This document shows, one piece after another, positions 33,869 through 42,805 of a stretch of DNA of 64,000 nucleotides; position 1 is the first letter of the stretch; the number at the start of each line of letters is the position of its first letter. This stretch comes from Pedobacter paludis (GTDB lineage: Bacteria; Bacteroidota; Bacteroidia; Sphingobacteriales; Sphingobacteriaceae). The position numbers were made by a program, and so were the translations under genes. Under the pieces are notes generated by a model. The model was not told where the DNA came from. It saw only the letters and a program-made list of their open reading frames with translations, and made no database searches. Where the stretch lies: contig NZ_QGNY01000004.1 of NCBI RefSeq assembly GCF_003173575.1, forward strand, positions 124,001 to 188,000. Direction: 5' to 3'.

Positions 33869-34968
33869 TTTCAAGAAGATTAATCGTTAAGACGTCAATA
33901 ATAGTTAGTCTTTCTTTGCTAATTTTCCTTTTCGGCTTATTCCCAACCCTTGTTCAAAAATATTACTCAACGGGTTTATATTTATATATTTCATCGACCT
34001 TAAGATTCATTTCATCAATATTTCCTTTTGCCATCGGCGATATCATTTATGCTCTACTCATAATATTTGTATTCTATAAAATCATTAAACTCTATCAAAA
34101 GATTCGAAAGAAAGAGCTTCATAAAACACATAGAATTACTGTTCCTCTTCAAGTTTTAAACTTCTTTTTAATTCTAAATATTGTTTTTAAAATCGCTTGG
34201 GGCTTAAATTACAGTCGACCAAGTGTTAGTGAAGAACTTGGAATTGGAAATAAAAGATACAATGTTAAAGAACTCGTTTTACTGGGCAACTACTTTGTGC
34301 AAAAAACGAATGATCTAAAAATCCAAACCATAAAACAAGGTAAAATTCCCACATACACCATTCAAGAACTAGAATCTTTGTCTGCATCGGCTTACCAGTT
34401 AAAAGAAAAGCAGAATACGGTATTTAAATATTCCAATCCCTGTGTTAAATCTGTACTAAACAGTTGGATAATTAGCAAAGTTGGTATTGAGGGTTATTAT
34501 GCGCCTTTAAGCGGCGAAGCTAATATCAATATGAATTTACCTGGTTTTGTTAAACCATATGTTGCCTGCCATGAAATTGCGCATCAACTGGGGATTGCTT
34601 ATGAAGATGAGGCAAATCTTTTAGGGTACTTAACCGCAAGTAACAGTAACAACGTTTACTACAGGTATTCTGCGAACTATGAAATGTTGAGGTATATTTT
34701 ATTTGAAATTAGAATGAAATCTCCTGATGATTATAAAATACTTCATGATAAATTATCTGCTGGGGTTTTAACAGATTTTAAAATCGAAAAAGAATTCTGG
34801 CGCAAATATAATGGTGATATGTTCGGCTATATGGACGCTGCTTTTGATCGTTTCTTAAAACTTAATAATCAGAAAAAAGGAATAGACAGCTATCAGGATA
34901 TTGTAATTTGGTTGTGGAATATACATAAGTCGGAGGTCGGAAGACAGAAGTCCGAAGTAAAAGAGTAG
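33865..34968 (+). CDS. DUF3810 membrane metalloprotease-like protein
   Basis: 367 residues. Three membrane segments lie in the first ~105 residues; a soluble domain with the zinc motif HEIAH (~224-228, ACHEIAHQLGIAYEDEANLLGY) follows, as in DUF3810. A peptidase role is inference from HExxH. Its ATG overlaps the toxin stop (ATGA, 33865-33868), so translation may be coupled to the toxin. The last ~12 residues (SEVGRQKSEVKE) are encoded by a dispersed repeat, so the natural C-terminus was probably shorter. Confidence 0.8.
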   Translation: MISRRLIVKTSIIVSLSLLIFLFGLFPTLVQKYYSTGLYLYISSTLRFISSIFPFAIGDIIYALLIIFVFYKIIKLYQKIRKKELHKTHRITVPLQVLNFFLILNIVFKIAWGLNYSRPSVSEELGIGNKRYNVKELVLLGNYFVQKTNDLKIQTIKQGKIPTYTIQELESLSASAYQLKEKQNTVFKYSNPCVKSVLNSWIISKVGIEGYYAPLSGEANINMNLPGFVKPYVACHEIAHQLGIAYEDEANLLGYLTASNSNNVYYRYSANYEMLRYILFEIRMKSPDDYKILHDKLSAGVLTDFKIEKEFWRKYNGDMFGYMDAAFDRFLKLNNQKKGIDSYQDIVIWLWNIHKSEVGRQKSEVKE

Positions 34969-35018
34969 TATTTATAGGTGTAAAAACTTCCGACTTTCAG
35001 ACATCCGACTACGGACTA
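34928..35018. repeat. Dispersed repeat family R3 (tcggaggtccgaag words), inverted pair
   Basis: Left arm ~34928-34956 (AAGTCGGAGGTCGGAAGACAG, then AAGTCCGAAGTAAAAGA) and right arm ~34986-35018 (CTTCCGACTTTCAGACATCC, then GACTACGGACTA) are mutually inverted. The left arm overlaps the end of the DUF3810 gene. Related words occur at 14998-15030, 37014-37041 and 37424-37466. Confidence 0.65.
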
Positions 35019-35597
35019 ACCGTGAATCGCCTCTTTAGTTCCAAAACCTTGAATCAGTTCCCCTTCAAAATCTAACCATTCTTTCCAGCGTTTATCTACA
35101 TCAACATCAGTGCTGTATTTACGTGCAAAGTTTAAAAAAGTAGTATAATGCCCCGCTTCGGAAACCATTAATTCGTGATAAAATTTGGCGAGCTCTTGAT
35201 CTTTAATGTTTAATGATAATACTCTAAAACGTTCACAGCTTCTGGCTTCAATCATAGCGGCAAACAATAACCGATCAATAAAAGCCTGGTTTCTACTACC
35301 GTCTTTTTTACTAAACTTTACCAAACGGCCAACATAATCATCTTTTCTTTCGCGACTTAAAGTATAGCCGCGTTCTTTGATAATATTGATTACCATTTGA
35401 AAATGTTGCATTTCTTCAATAGCTATTGCAGTTAATTCATCAACTAAATCTTGATGTTCTGAATTTTGGGTGATTAAAGTTATGGCATTTGTTGCCGCTT
35501 TTTGTTCGCACCATGCATGGTCTGATAAAATTTCCTCCAAATTCGATTCTGCAATATTCGCCCAACGCGGGTCTGTCAACAATTTTAGTCCTAACAT
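35016..35597 (-). CDS. miaE: tRNA-(ms2io6A)-hydroxylase MiaE
   Basis: 193 residues, four-helix-bundle di-iron protein of the ferritin-like MiaE family. Iron-binding Glu/His motifs are visible: HAWCEQKAATNA, EEMQHFQMVI (E..H), EARSCERFRVL (E...E) and SEAGHYTTFL (E..H). MiaE hydroxylates 2-methylthio-N6-isopentenyl adenosine-37 in tRNA. Bacteroidota homologues are of this shorter length. It lies downstream of the R3 repeat and divergent from the glycosyltransferase. Confidence 0.92.
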   Translation of the reverse strand: MLGLKLLTDPRWANIAESNLEEILSDHAWCEQKAATNAITLITQNSEHQDLVDELTAIAIEEMQHFQMVINIIKERGYTLSRERKDDYVGRLVKFSKKDGSRNQAFIDRLLFAAMIEARSCERFRVLSLNIKDQELAKFYHELMVSEAGHYTTFLNFARKYSTDVDVDKRWKEWLDFEGELIQGFGTKEAIHG

Positions 35598-35776
35598 GTG
35601 ATGGTGTAATTGAAATGCAAAATTAAGAATTTCCAGCAGATAGCCTCAGATTTTACAACCGCAGACTGAATTGGGTTAATAATTCATTTTCAAATCTGCA
35701 AACCTTGTAAAATCTAAATCTGCGTGAAATAATTCAATTCAACTAAAAAACCTTTATTTTGCAGAAATTTTAAAGA

Positions 35777-37000
35777 ATGATTGCAAAGAAATTATTGATC
35801 ATCGGATTCGTTTGGCCTGAACCAACTTCATCGGCAGCAGGAACACGGATGATCCAATTGGTCGATTTGTTTCTCCGCAAAGGCTATGAGATTACTTTTG
35901 CCTCCGCAGCCTCGAAAAGTGAATTCAGTTACGATTTCTCTCAAACGACCGTAAGTGAAAAGCAGATAAAATTAAATGATGAAAGTTTTAACGCATTTCT
36001 AAAAAGCCTGAATCCAGCTATTGTGCTATTCGATCGTTTTATGATTGAAGAACAATATGGTTGGCGAGTTCTGCAAGAATGTCCAAACGCGATCAGGATT
36101 TTAGACACAGAAGATTTGCATTTTTTGCGTATTGCTAGACAACAAAGCGATAAAAAGAAAGAAGATACTGATTTATTTTCGGATAGCGCCAAGCGTGAAA
36201 TTGCTTCCATTCTCCGTTGCGATTTATCTTTAATCATCTCCGAACTGGAAATGAAAATACTGCAAGATCAATTTAAGGTTGATGCCTCATTAATTTATTA
36301 CTTGCCCTTTTTAGAGAAGGAAATCACTAAAGAAAATATTAAAAACTGGATTCCTTTTGAAGAACGAGCAGATTTTATTTTCATCGGCAACTTTCTCCAT
36401 GAGCCAAACTGGAATACCGTTCAGGTTTTGAAAACTAAAATTTGGCCAGCGCTAAGAAAGAAACTTCCGGGTGTAAATTTAAATATTTTTGGTTCTTACA
36501 CCTCGCAAAAGGCTTTACAGCTAAATAATAAAAATGAAAGATTTTTTATCAGAGGAAGAGCTTCTGATGCGCAAGAAACCATTGCAAAACACCGTATTTT
36601 ACTTGCACCAATACAGTTCGGTGCCGGCGTAAAAGGAAAGTTTATTGATGCCATGCATGTTGGCACGCCAACTGTTACAACTTCAATTGGCGCTGAAGCG
36701 ATGAAGGGTAATTTAGATTGGAATGGATTTATTGAAGATGATTTAGACACGTTCATAGATAAGGCTATTGAATTGTATCAAGACCAGTCTGCTTGGCTAA
36801 ACGCTCAAAAAAATGGTGTTCAAATTATTAATGAGCGATATTCATCTTCGTATTTTGCTGATGAGCTTATTGCCACCATAGAAAAATTAGATTTAAAAGC
36901 ACACCGCCAGCACAATTTTGTTGGTCAGATTTTGAATCATCATACAATGCAGAGCACTAAGTACATGTCATTGTGGATTGAGGAGAAGAATAGGAAATAG
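35777..37000 (+). CDS. Glycosyltransferase, GT4-like
   Basis: 407 residues. The N-terminal domain starts IIGFVWPEPTSSAAGTRMIQLVDLFLRKG, an open GT-B fold pattern. The C-terminal donor-binding region has FIGNFLHEPN, FFIRGRASDAQETIAKHRILLAPIQFGAGVKGKFIDAMHVGTPTVTT in sections ~265-310 and IGAEAM. There is no membrane segment. The sugar donor and acceptor cannot be inferred, and no polysaccharide cluster surrounds it. Confidence 0.85.
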   Translation: MIAKKLLIIGFVWPEPTSSAAGTRMIQLVDLFLRKGYEITFASAASKSEFSYDFSQTTVSEKQIKLNDESFNAFLKSLNPAIVLFDRFMIEEQYGWRVLQECPNAIRILDTEDLHFLRIARQQSDKKKEDTDLFSDSAKREIASILRCDLSLIISELEMKILQDQFKVDASLIYYLPFLEKEITKENIKNWIPFEERADFIFIGNFLHEPNWNTVQVLKTKIWPALRKKLPGVNLNIFGSYTSQKALQLNNKNERFFIRGRASDAQETIAKHRILLAPIQFGAGVKGKFIDAMHVGTPTVTTSIGAEAMKGNLDWNGFIEDDLDTFIDKAIELYQDQSAWLNAQKNGVQIINERYSSSYFADELIATIEKLDLKAHRQHNFVGQILNHHTMQSTKYMSLWIEEKNRK

Positions 37001-37551
37001 TTGGAATTCAGAATAGTCCGAAGACGGAGGTCCGAGGTAAAAGACATAGATTGAAATCACAAAAGAAAGAACTGACGCCAAAATTTATCTTTTTGTACTT
37101 CTGAAAATTAACGCAAATATTATCCTCATTTTATTAAACGGTACAGCTACCCTCCCTGTAAAAATGAAGGGTTAAGGTTGGTTTCTTTCAAAGCACCGCT
37201 TCTTTGTTCTTTAAACCTGATTGCCGCGAAAATACTTTTTTGTGCTGTCCCCTTAAATATCGTTGTCTTGCTAACCTATGAAAAAGATTCTTCGTGCCTC
37301 AGCATGACAGAGGTTAAAAAAAGATTGTAGTAAAAAGCAGGACTACAGTCCGCTAAGAATTACCGAACCGTTCATTTCCTATTATAATTCCAGCTTATAA
37401 ACAAAATGCCCGAATCCTGAAGCCCAACTTCAGACTTCTGACATCCGACCTCGGACTTTCGGACTAAACACTTTTAATCTTCCCGACTTTCTTTACAACA
37501 TTAAAACATTTCAACCTTAAAACATTGCAACAATCTCCGTAAATTCGCCCC
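37001..37551. other. 551-bp non-coding interval rich in dispersed repeats
   Basis: No credible gene. It holds R3 repeat words at 37014-37041 and, inverted, at 37424-37466; the long form of R1 at 37213-37343; and a degenerate half of the R2 inverted repeat (GATTCTTCGTGCCTCAGCAT, 37286-37305). The hscA promoter must lie near its right end (TAAATTCG at 37540-37547). Confidence 0.7.
37213..37343 (+). repeat. Dispersed repeat family R1, long form (copy 3)
   Basis: Begins AAACCTGATTG and ends AAAAAGCAGGAC. It shares GAAAATACTTTTTTG and AAAGATTGTAG near its end with the long copy at 23835-23959. Its end tetramers CCTG/CAGG are complementary and differ from copy 1 at both paired positions. Confidence 0.65.
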
Positions 37552-39408
37552 ATGGCAAAAATATCGATTAACCTGGCCACGGGTTCGTTACAAAAAGAAG
37601 AAATTATAGTTGGAATAGATTTAGGCACAACCAATAGTTTGGTGGCTTTTATCAACGCAGATAAAAACCCACAGGTGATTAACGATGCCGGAAAAGGGAT
37701 TTTAGTACCTTCAGTAGTATATTTTAATAGCCAAAATGAGACTGTAGTGGGTAACGATGCTAAAGAATTTTTAACTACGGATCCTGCTAACACCATTTTT
37801 TCTGTTAAACGTTTATTGGGCCGTTCTTATAAAGATGTTGCCGAACACAAAGCCATTTTTTCTTACAAAATAATTGATGATGATACCGATTCCTTGGTTA
37901 AAGTCCAAGCTGGAAATCGTTTTTATACTCCAATCGAATTATCTGCAGAGATATTAAAAGAGCTCAAGGCAAGAGCAGAACATGCCTTAAAAACACCTGT
38001 AAATCGTGCTGTAATTACCGTTCCTGCATATTTTAACGATAGTCAGCGACAAGCAACCAGAGATGCCGGAAAATTGGCTGGTTTGGATGTAATGCGCATT
38101 GTAAATGAGCCAACCGCAGCAAGTTTAGCTTATGGAATTGGTTTAGATCCATCGCAACAAAAAACCATAGCCGTTTACGATTTGGGCGGTGGAACTTTTG
38201 ATGTTTCCATCCTACAAATACAAAATGGTATTTTCGAAGTTTTGGCAACCAATGGAAATACCTATTTGGGTGGTGATGATTTCGACCGTGCGATTTTGAA
38301 CTACTGGATTGAAAAGAACAATTTAGATTTTGAGGTTGTGGCACAAGATAACATTTTGATGCAAACCTTACGTTTACAAGCCGAGAGCGCTAAAAAAGCA
38401 TTGTCAACTCAAAATTTATATAATGAACAAGTCGGCGAAATTTGGTGCACTTTAGATAAACAGACTTTTGAACAACTGATTGCAACTAAGGTTGATGAAA
38501 CCATTATGGCCTGTAAAAATGCATTGAAGGATGCAGATTTAACTGTTGGACAAATTGATGAAGTAATTTTAGTAGGTGGTTCTACACGTACACCTTTTGT
38601 TAAACAGGCTGTTGAGCAATTTTTTGGCAAAAAACCCCAGGATAATATCAATCCGGATGAAGTTGTTGCACTTGGCGCAGCCATTCAGGCTGATGTTTTA
38701 GCCGGGAACAGATCGGATATTTTATTGCTCGATGTTACCCCGCTTTCGCTTGGTATTGAAACCATGGGCGGATTGATGGATGTAATTATTGCCCGCAACA
38801 GCAAAGTTCCAACTAAGGCTGGCCGACAATACACCACCTCTCTTGATGGACAGGTCAATATGAAAATCTCCGTTTATCAGGGCGAACGCGATTTGGTAAA
38901 AGAGAACCGTAAACTCGCCGAATTTGATTTAAAAGGAATTCCGGCGATGCCTGCAGGTTTGCCTAAAGTTGATATTAATTTTTTGCTTAATGCCGATGGA
39001 ATTTTAACGGTTCAGGCTATCGAATTACGTTCTGGCGTAAAACAGGAAATCGAGATTACGCCAAGCTATGGTTTAAGCGATGATACGGTTGAGAAAATGT
39101 TGATCGACAGCATTACAAATGCTAAAAGTGATGTGGAACAACGTATGCTGATTGAAGCCAGAAGTGAGGGCGAACAGTTGCTTTATACTGCCGAGCGTTT
39201 TATCGAAAAACATGCAGAACATTTAACAGAAGCAGAAATTTCGGAAACTAAAATTTATATTGACGCACTTAAAACGGCCCTGGCTTCGCAAGAAAAAGAC
39301 ACCATTTTGAAAAAGGCAGATGAACTAAATGAATTTACACGTCCTTTTGCAGAGCGTGTAATGGATGCAGCAATATCTACCGCAATGAAGGGTAAAAAAA
39401 TAGAGTAA
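37552..39408 (+). CDS. hscA: Fe-S protein assembly Hsp70-type chaperone HscA
   Basis: 618 residues, Hsp70 fold: ATPase motifs [29 protein letters not shown] and [13 protein letters not shown]; substrate-binding domain from ~390. The N-terminal extension [14 protein letters not shown] and the length match HscA, not DnaK, which has a longer C-terminus. HscA with HscB helps transfer clusters from IscU; iscX and the ISC ferredoxin are elsewhere in this window. A possible -7 box, TAAATTCG, ends 4 bp before the ATG. Confidence 0.9.
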   Translation: MAKISINLATGSLQKEEIIVGIDLGTTNSLVAFINADKNPQVINDAGKGILVPSVVYFNSQNETVVGNDAKEFLTTDPANTIFSVKRLLGRSYKDVAEHKAIFSYKIIDDDTDSLVKVQAGNRFYTPIELSAEILKELKARAEHALKTPVNRAVITVPAYFNDSQRQATRDAGKLAGLDVMRIVNEPTAASLAYGIGLDPSQQKTIAVYDLGGGTFDVSILQIQNGIFEVLATNGNTYLGGDDFDRAILNYWIEKNNLDFEVVAQDNILMQTLRLQAESAKKALSTQNLYNEQVGEIWCTLDKQTFEQLIATKVDETIMACKNALKDADLTVGQIDEVILVGGSTRTPFVKQAVEQFFGKKPQDNINPDEVVALGAAIQADVLAGNRSDILLLDVTPLSLGIETMGGLMDVIIARNSKVPTKAGRQYTTSLDGQVNMKISVYQGERDLVKENRKLAEFDLKGIPAMPAGLPKVDINFLLNADGILTVQAIELRSGVKQEIEITPSYGLSDDTVEKMLIDSITNAKSDVEQRMLIEARSEGEQLLYTAERFIEKHAEHLTEAEISETKIYIDALKTALASQEKDTILKKADELNEFTRPFAERVMDAAISTAMKGKKIE

Positions 39409-39433
39409 CCTGATCCTGTTTAAACAAGTTTTT

Positions 39434-39521
39434 CGTCATTGCGAGGCACGAAGCAATCTTTTTAGTATAGTAGGGAATGAAAATCCAAAGCATTAGGATT
39501 GCTTCGTACCTCGCAATGACG
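39434..39521. repeat. Dispersed inverted repeat family R2, copy A
   Basis: Two 25-nt arms, 39434-39458 and 39497-39521, complementary at 24 of 25 positions (C/A mismatch on the plus strand, G-U on the minus strand). The left arm starts CGTCATTGCGAGGCACGAAG. A 38-nt centre gives an 88-bp element. Located between hscA and the LLM gene; the same arms occur at 53893-53974. Confidence 0.85.
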
Positions 39522-39643
39522 ACAGTGTAAAATTGCAACTATAAATAGAGTTCGTTTATAAATCTCTGTGAGAACTTTGTGTTCTCTGTGGTAAAACCTT
39601 CCATTTCTTACCATACATCAAAGCTTTGCAAACCCTTAACCAT

Positions 39644-39651
39644 TAAATTTG
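39644..39651 (+). promoter_or_regulatory. -7 element of the LLM oxidoreductase gene
   Basis: TAAATTTG fits TAnnTTTG, with TTTG at 39625-39628 as a possible, slightly short-spaced -33 element. The ATG is 19 bp downstream. Confidence 0.45.
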
Positions 39652-39670
39652 TTAAAAATATTTAGCAATT

Positions 39671-40702
39671 ATGGAATTAGGTATCGGCATGTTCGGCGAT
39701 TTGCAAATCAGTGCAAACGGTGAAGTTCAACCTGCTCAACAAAGACTTCAGGAAATTATAGAAGAAATTAAGCTAATGGATGATGTTGGCTTGGATTTCT
39801 ATGGAATTGGAGAACATCATAGACCAGATTATGCCGTTTCTAGTCCCGAAATTATTTTAGCAGCTGCCTCAACAGTTACCAAAAATATTAAATTAAGCAG
39901 CGCTGTTTCAGTCTTAAGTTCTTCAGATCCCGTAAAATTATACCAAAGCTTTGCTACCATCGATCTGATTTCTAACGGCAGGGCAGAATTAATGGCCGGC
40001 CGAGGAAGTTTTATTGAGTCTTTTCCTTTATTCGGCTTCAATCTGCAAGATTACGATGAGCTTTACGAAGAAAAGTTAGAATTACTTTTAAAAATAAATG
40101 AAAATGCTAAAATAAGCTGGAAAGGCAAATTTAGACCAGAGTTAGCCAATCAAGAAGTTTTGCCCCGTGCCGTAAACGATCATTTAAAAATCTGGGTAGC
40201 CGTTGGCGGAACACCAGAATCGGTAGAAAGGGCTGGAAGATTGGGTTTGCCTGTAATGTTTGCCATTATTGGCGGTCAGCCGATTCAGTTTAAACCGCTT
40301 TTCGATTATTATAAAAAGGTTTATGAAGCTTATGGGCACGATATGAATAAATTTGAAGTCGGCGTTCATATGCATTCCTTGTTTGGAGATAACAGCAAAG
40401 AAACTGCAGATTATTATTATCCATTATATTCAGCTCAAATGAATAGAGTTGGTCGTTCTCGTGGTTGGCCACCATATCAACCAAATCAATTTGATGCAGG
40501 AAGAAGCAAAAGTGGTGCTTTGATTATTGGCGATGCAAGTGAATCAATCGACAAAATTTTAGCCATGGAAGAAACTTTTGGCTTAACCCGTTTTTCGGCA
40601 CACATGGATGTCGGCGGGCCTTCGCATGCTGCGATGATGAAATCAATCGAAATATTCGGAACACAAATTGCGCCTAAGGTTAGAGAGGCCTTGAAAAAAT
40701 AG
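39671..40702 (+). CDS. LLM class flavin-dependent oxidoreductase (luciferase-like)
   Basis: 343 residues, TIM-barrel luciferase-like monooxygenase family. It has MELGIGMFGD, FYGIGEHHRPDYAVSSPEIILAAAS (~48-72), ELMAGRGSFIESFPLFGF and SKSGALIIGDASESIDKI. This subgroup typically uses FMN; the substrate is unknown. It is monocistronic and preceded by an R2 repeat. It ends 5 bp before the convergent DUF4395-like gene. Confidence 0.9.
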   Translation: MELGIGMFGDLQISANGEVQPAQQRLQEIIEEIKLMDDVGLDFYGIGEHHRPDYAVSSPEIILAAASTVTKNIKLSSAVSVLSSSDPVKLYQSFATIDLISNGRAELMAGRGSFIESFPLFGFNLQDYDELYEEKLELLLKINENAKISWKGKFRPELANQEVLPRAVNDHLKIWVAVGGTPESVERAGRLGLPVMFAIIGGQPIQFKPLFDYYKKVYEAYGHDMNKFEVGVHMHSLFGDNSKETADYYYPLYSAQMNRVGRSRGWPPYQPNQFDAGRSKSGALIIGDASESIDKILAMEETFGLTRFSAHMDVGGPSHAAMMKSIEIFGTQIAPKVREALKK

Positions 40703-40707
40703 CGGAT

Positions 40708-41151
40708 TTATTTTGGATTGTTTTTTACAAAAAACTGCCAGAAAGAATATACATAACAGCCTACACAAATGGCAAACAAACTTTCTAGCACAGCAAAGCA
40801 TAACATAACAACGGCTAAAATATCGGCAATAGTTTGAAAGTTAAGCAGATAAAAAACAGCAATAAACAAACTAAAAATGCACCCCAATGTTGCGGCAAAT
40901 TTTTTCGGAGCCAAGTCGGTCATTTTTGGAGTAATCGAAAATGCCTTAGCCAATTGTATCGATATTAATTTTAAAACGCTCAATTTTCCTGAAAAAAATG
41001 CTCTGATTCCAAAGTCAAATACCAAAAAAAGCATCGTCCAATAATTGGAAAATAATATGCAAACTATTGTAATTAAGGCTACTAAAAAAGCGACGATTCT
41101 AATTACGCTTTCATTACCTCTTTCTGCTGAAACTGGACAGGATAAATCCAT
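40708..41151 (-). CDS. DUF4395-like membrane protein
   Basis: 147 residues starting MDLSCPVSAERGNESVIRI, the Cys-containing opening typical of DUF4395, followed by four membrane helices (~17-33, 35-50, 88-107, 112-140). Members are often near redox or thiosulfate genes, but nothing here supports a specific role. It is convergent with the LLM gene. Confidence 0.75.
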   Translation of the reverse strand: MDLSCPVSAERGNESVIRIVAFLVALITIVCILFSNYWTMLFLVFDFGIRAFFSGKLSVLKLISIQLAKAFSITPKMTDLAPKKFAATLGCIFSLFIAVFYLLNFQTIADILAVVMLCFAVLESLFAICVGCYVYSFWQFFVKNNPK

Positions 41152-41264
41152 AAAAATTTATTTACAGCAAATTTAGAGAACTCGAATTTTTTTTAACCAA
41201 CATTTTGATAATTTTACATCCATAAAGTAATTTAAATATTTAACGAACTCAAATTTCCATAGTA

Positions 41265-41825
41265 ATGCGAACTAGAAACGCCTTAGTTATTACGCTTATC
41301 ATCCTTATTTCAGCAACGCTTTCATGCAAAAATAGACGTCAGCAAATCGATCTGGTTCAGCAGGCAAATTTCGATCAAGACATTATTGCTGATCTACCTG
41401 CTTATAAAAACTTAAACGATCTAATCATTAAACATATGGATACGATCATAAATTTTAGAAGCGCTCAACTCGATCATCCTGAAGACATTGAATCGTTTGA
41501 TTTCTTACACGACGATGAAAAAGAAAATCATTTTATTCAAAAAGACATTAACTTCAGCAATATGCCAGAATTTATACTTCCAAAACTTGACAGTGCATTT
41601 TATGCAATCAAAAAAGGAAAAATAAGCGGTTTTAGCATCACTCCACAAGGAATGATTGACATGTCGGTTGAGCATACATACGATGAGAAAACGAATTGCG
41701 ACACTTATGGAAGCCTAGTGTGGCATATGCCAAAAGATTTACCGATTTCAGCGACGGCAAAGGACACGCTTTTGGGTAATGACTGTAGATATATTCTTCA
41801 TGTAGTAAAACGCGGAAACCCATAA
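41265..41825 (+). CDS. Hypothetical lipoprotein, paralogue of the gene at 42222
   Basis: 186 residues with lipoprotein signal (ATLSC, Cys21). The segment DQDIIADLPAYKNLNDLIIK then DTIINFR matches the paralogue's DKSVIKDLDKYKLLNDIVIK and DTIFKFR, and both end with a CRYILHV.../CRYFIWV... phrase near the C-terminus. Function unknown. The two copies flank a damaged-looking ORF, suggesting a local duplication. Confidence 0.6.
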   Translation: MRTRNALVITLIILISATLSCKNRRQQIDLVQQANFDQDIIADLPAYKNLNDLIIKHMDTIINFRSAQLDHPEDIESFDFLHDDEKENHFIQKDINFSNMPEFILPKLDSAFYAIKKGKISGFSITPQGMIDMSVEHTYDEKTNCDTYGSLVWHMPKDLPISATAKDTLLGNDCRYILHVVKRGNP

Positions 41826-41942
41826 TATACCCTCTTCTTTTAAAAGAAATTCCCTGTTACATTTTACTCCATAAAATATTTTACTTAACCTTGTAATACA
41901 TTCCTATATTTATTAAGTACTAATTACGCATCAAAATATAGA

Positions 41943-42203
41943 ATGGATAATTCCGAACAACTCAACCTGCTTTTAATTAAGCTGGAAAACTTATTGCTTA
42001 GGCATCAGGGTTTCGAAGCCGAAATTGAGGCTTTAAAGCAAGAAGTGAAAGTGCTGCAATCGCCTGGAGTTGCCCCCATTCCTCCAATAAAAGCTCAACA
42101 ACCTATTTTAGTTTCACCGCCGAGAAACACACCGCCGAGTTCGGCACTACAGAATAACGCAAATGGCAGTTATCATAGCACTGTTGGGTTGGTTTTCATT
42201 TAA
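41943..42203 (+). CDS. Short coiled-coil ORF, probably a truncated or frameshifted gene remnant
   Basis: 86 residues: an N-terminal coiled coil (~5-40, LNLLLIKLENLLLRHQGFE) then a Pro-rich stretch and an irregular end (GSYHSTVGLVFI). The overlapping +1 frame from 42163 encodes MAVIIALLGWFSFKMLRN and stops at 42219, a likely membrane helix. This suggests the original protein had a coiled coil followed by a transmembrane end, now separated by a frameshift or small deletion. It may instead be a genuine short soluble protein. Function unknown. Confidence 0.4.
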   Translation: MDNSEQLNLLLIKLENLLLRHQGFEAEIEALKQEVKVLQSPGVAPIPPIKAQQPILVSPPRNTPPSSALQNNANGSYHSTVGLVFI

Positions 42204-42221
42204 AATGTTGAGGAATTAGAA

Positions 42222-42794
42222 ATGAAACAAAAAATTCTATTCATTTTACTTTCATGTTGTGTAATTTCTTGTAGCAGGCAAAAAGATTTAGATTCATTAT
42301 TTCAGAAAGTAAAATACGACAAAAGCGTTATCAAAGACTTAGATAAATACAAGTTATTGAATGACATAGTTATTAAAAATATTGACACAATATTCAAGTT
42401 TAGGTATCACAAAAGATATATTGCAAGCGAAAACGGGAAAGAATCATGGCAACAATCAGATGAAGATTCTTATACTTTTATTTTCAATCATGATGAAAAT
42501 ATTCATGAATCAATTGATGGTAAAAATTTACCCAAATTCCTTTTAGCATCAATAGAAAAAACCGTAGCCAGCATAGCAAAGAAAAATTTATTGGGATTTA
42601 ATGTTAGTAGAAATGGAAGATTTGAAATAATAATAAGAAACACATACAATAAAAAAACGCATTCTGATATTAGAGAAAGATTAATATGGAATAAAAAAAG
42701 CATAGAACATTTTGACAATAACTCATTAATGAAAGATTCCTTGGTCTCAAAAAACTGTAGGTACTTCATTTGGGTAGATACTCGTGGATTTTAA
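42222..42794 (+). CDS. Hypothetical lipoprotein, paralogue of the gene at 41265
   Basis: 190 residues with lipoprotein signal (CVISC, Cys17). Aligned blocks shared with the 41265 gene: VIKDLDKYKLLNDIVIKNID and a C-terminal CRYFIWV. AT-rich and Lys/Asn-rich relative to the first copy. It ends 11 bp before the DUF1569 gene start, so co-transcription is likely. Function unknown. Confidence 0.6.
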   Translation: MKQKILFILLSCCVISCSRQKDLDSLFQKVKYDKSVIKDLDKYKLLNDIVIKNIDTIFKFRYHKRYIASENGKESWQQSDEDSYTFIFNHDENIHESIDGKNLPKFLLASIEKTVASIAKKNLLGFNVSRNGRFEIIIRNTYNKKTHSDIRERLIWNKKSIEHFDNNSLMKDSLVSKNCRYFIWVDTRGF

Positions 42795-42805
42795 AAAGAC
42801 AAAAC

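Noticed and set aside
33378..34968. A mobile island carrying the toxin-antitoxin pair
   Set aside because: No integrase, flanking direct repeats or attachment site; pyrC and miaE neighbours look chromosomal.
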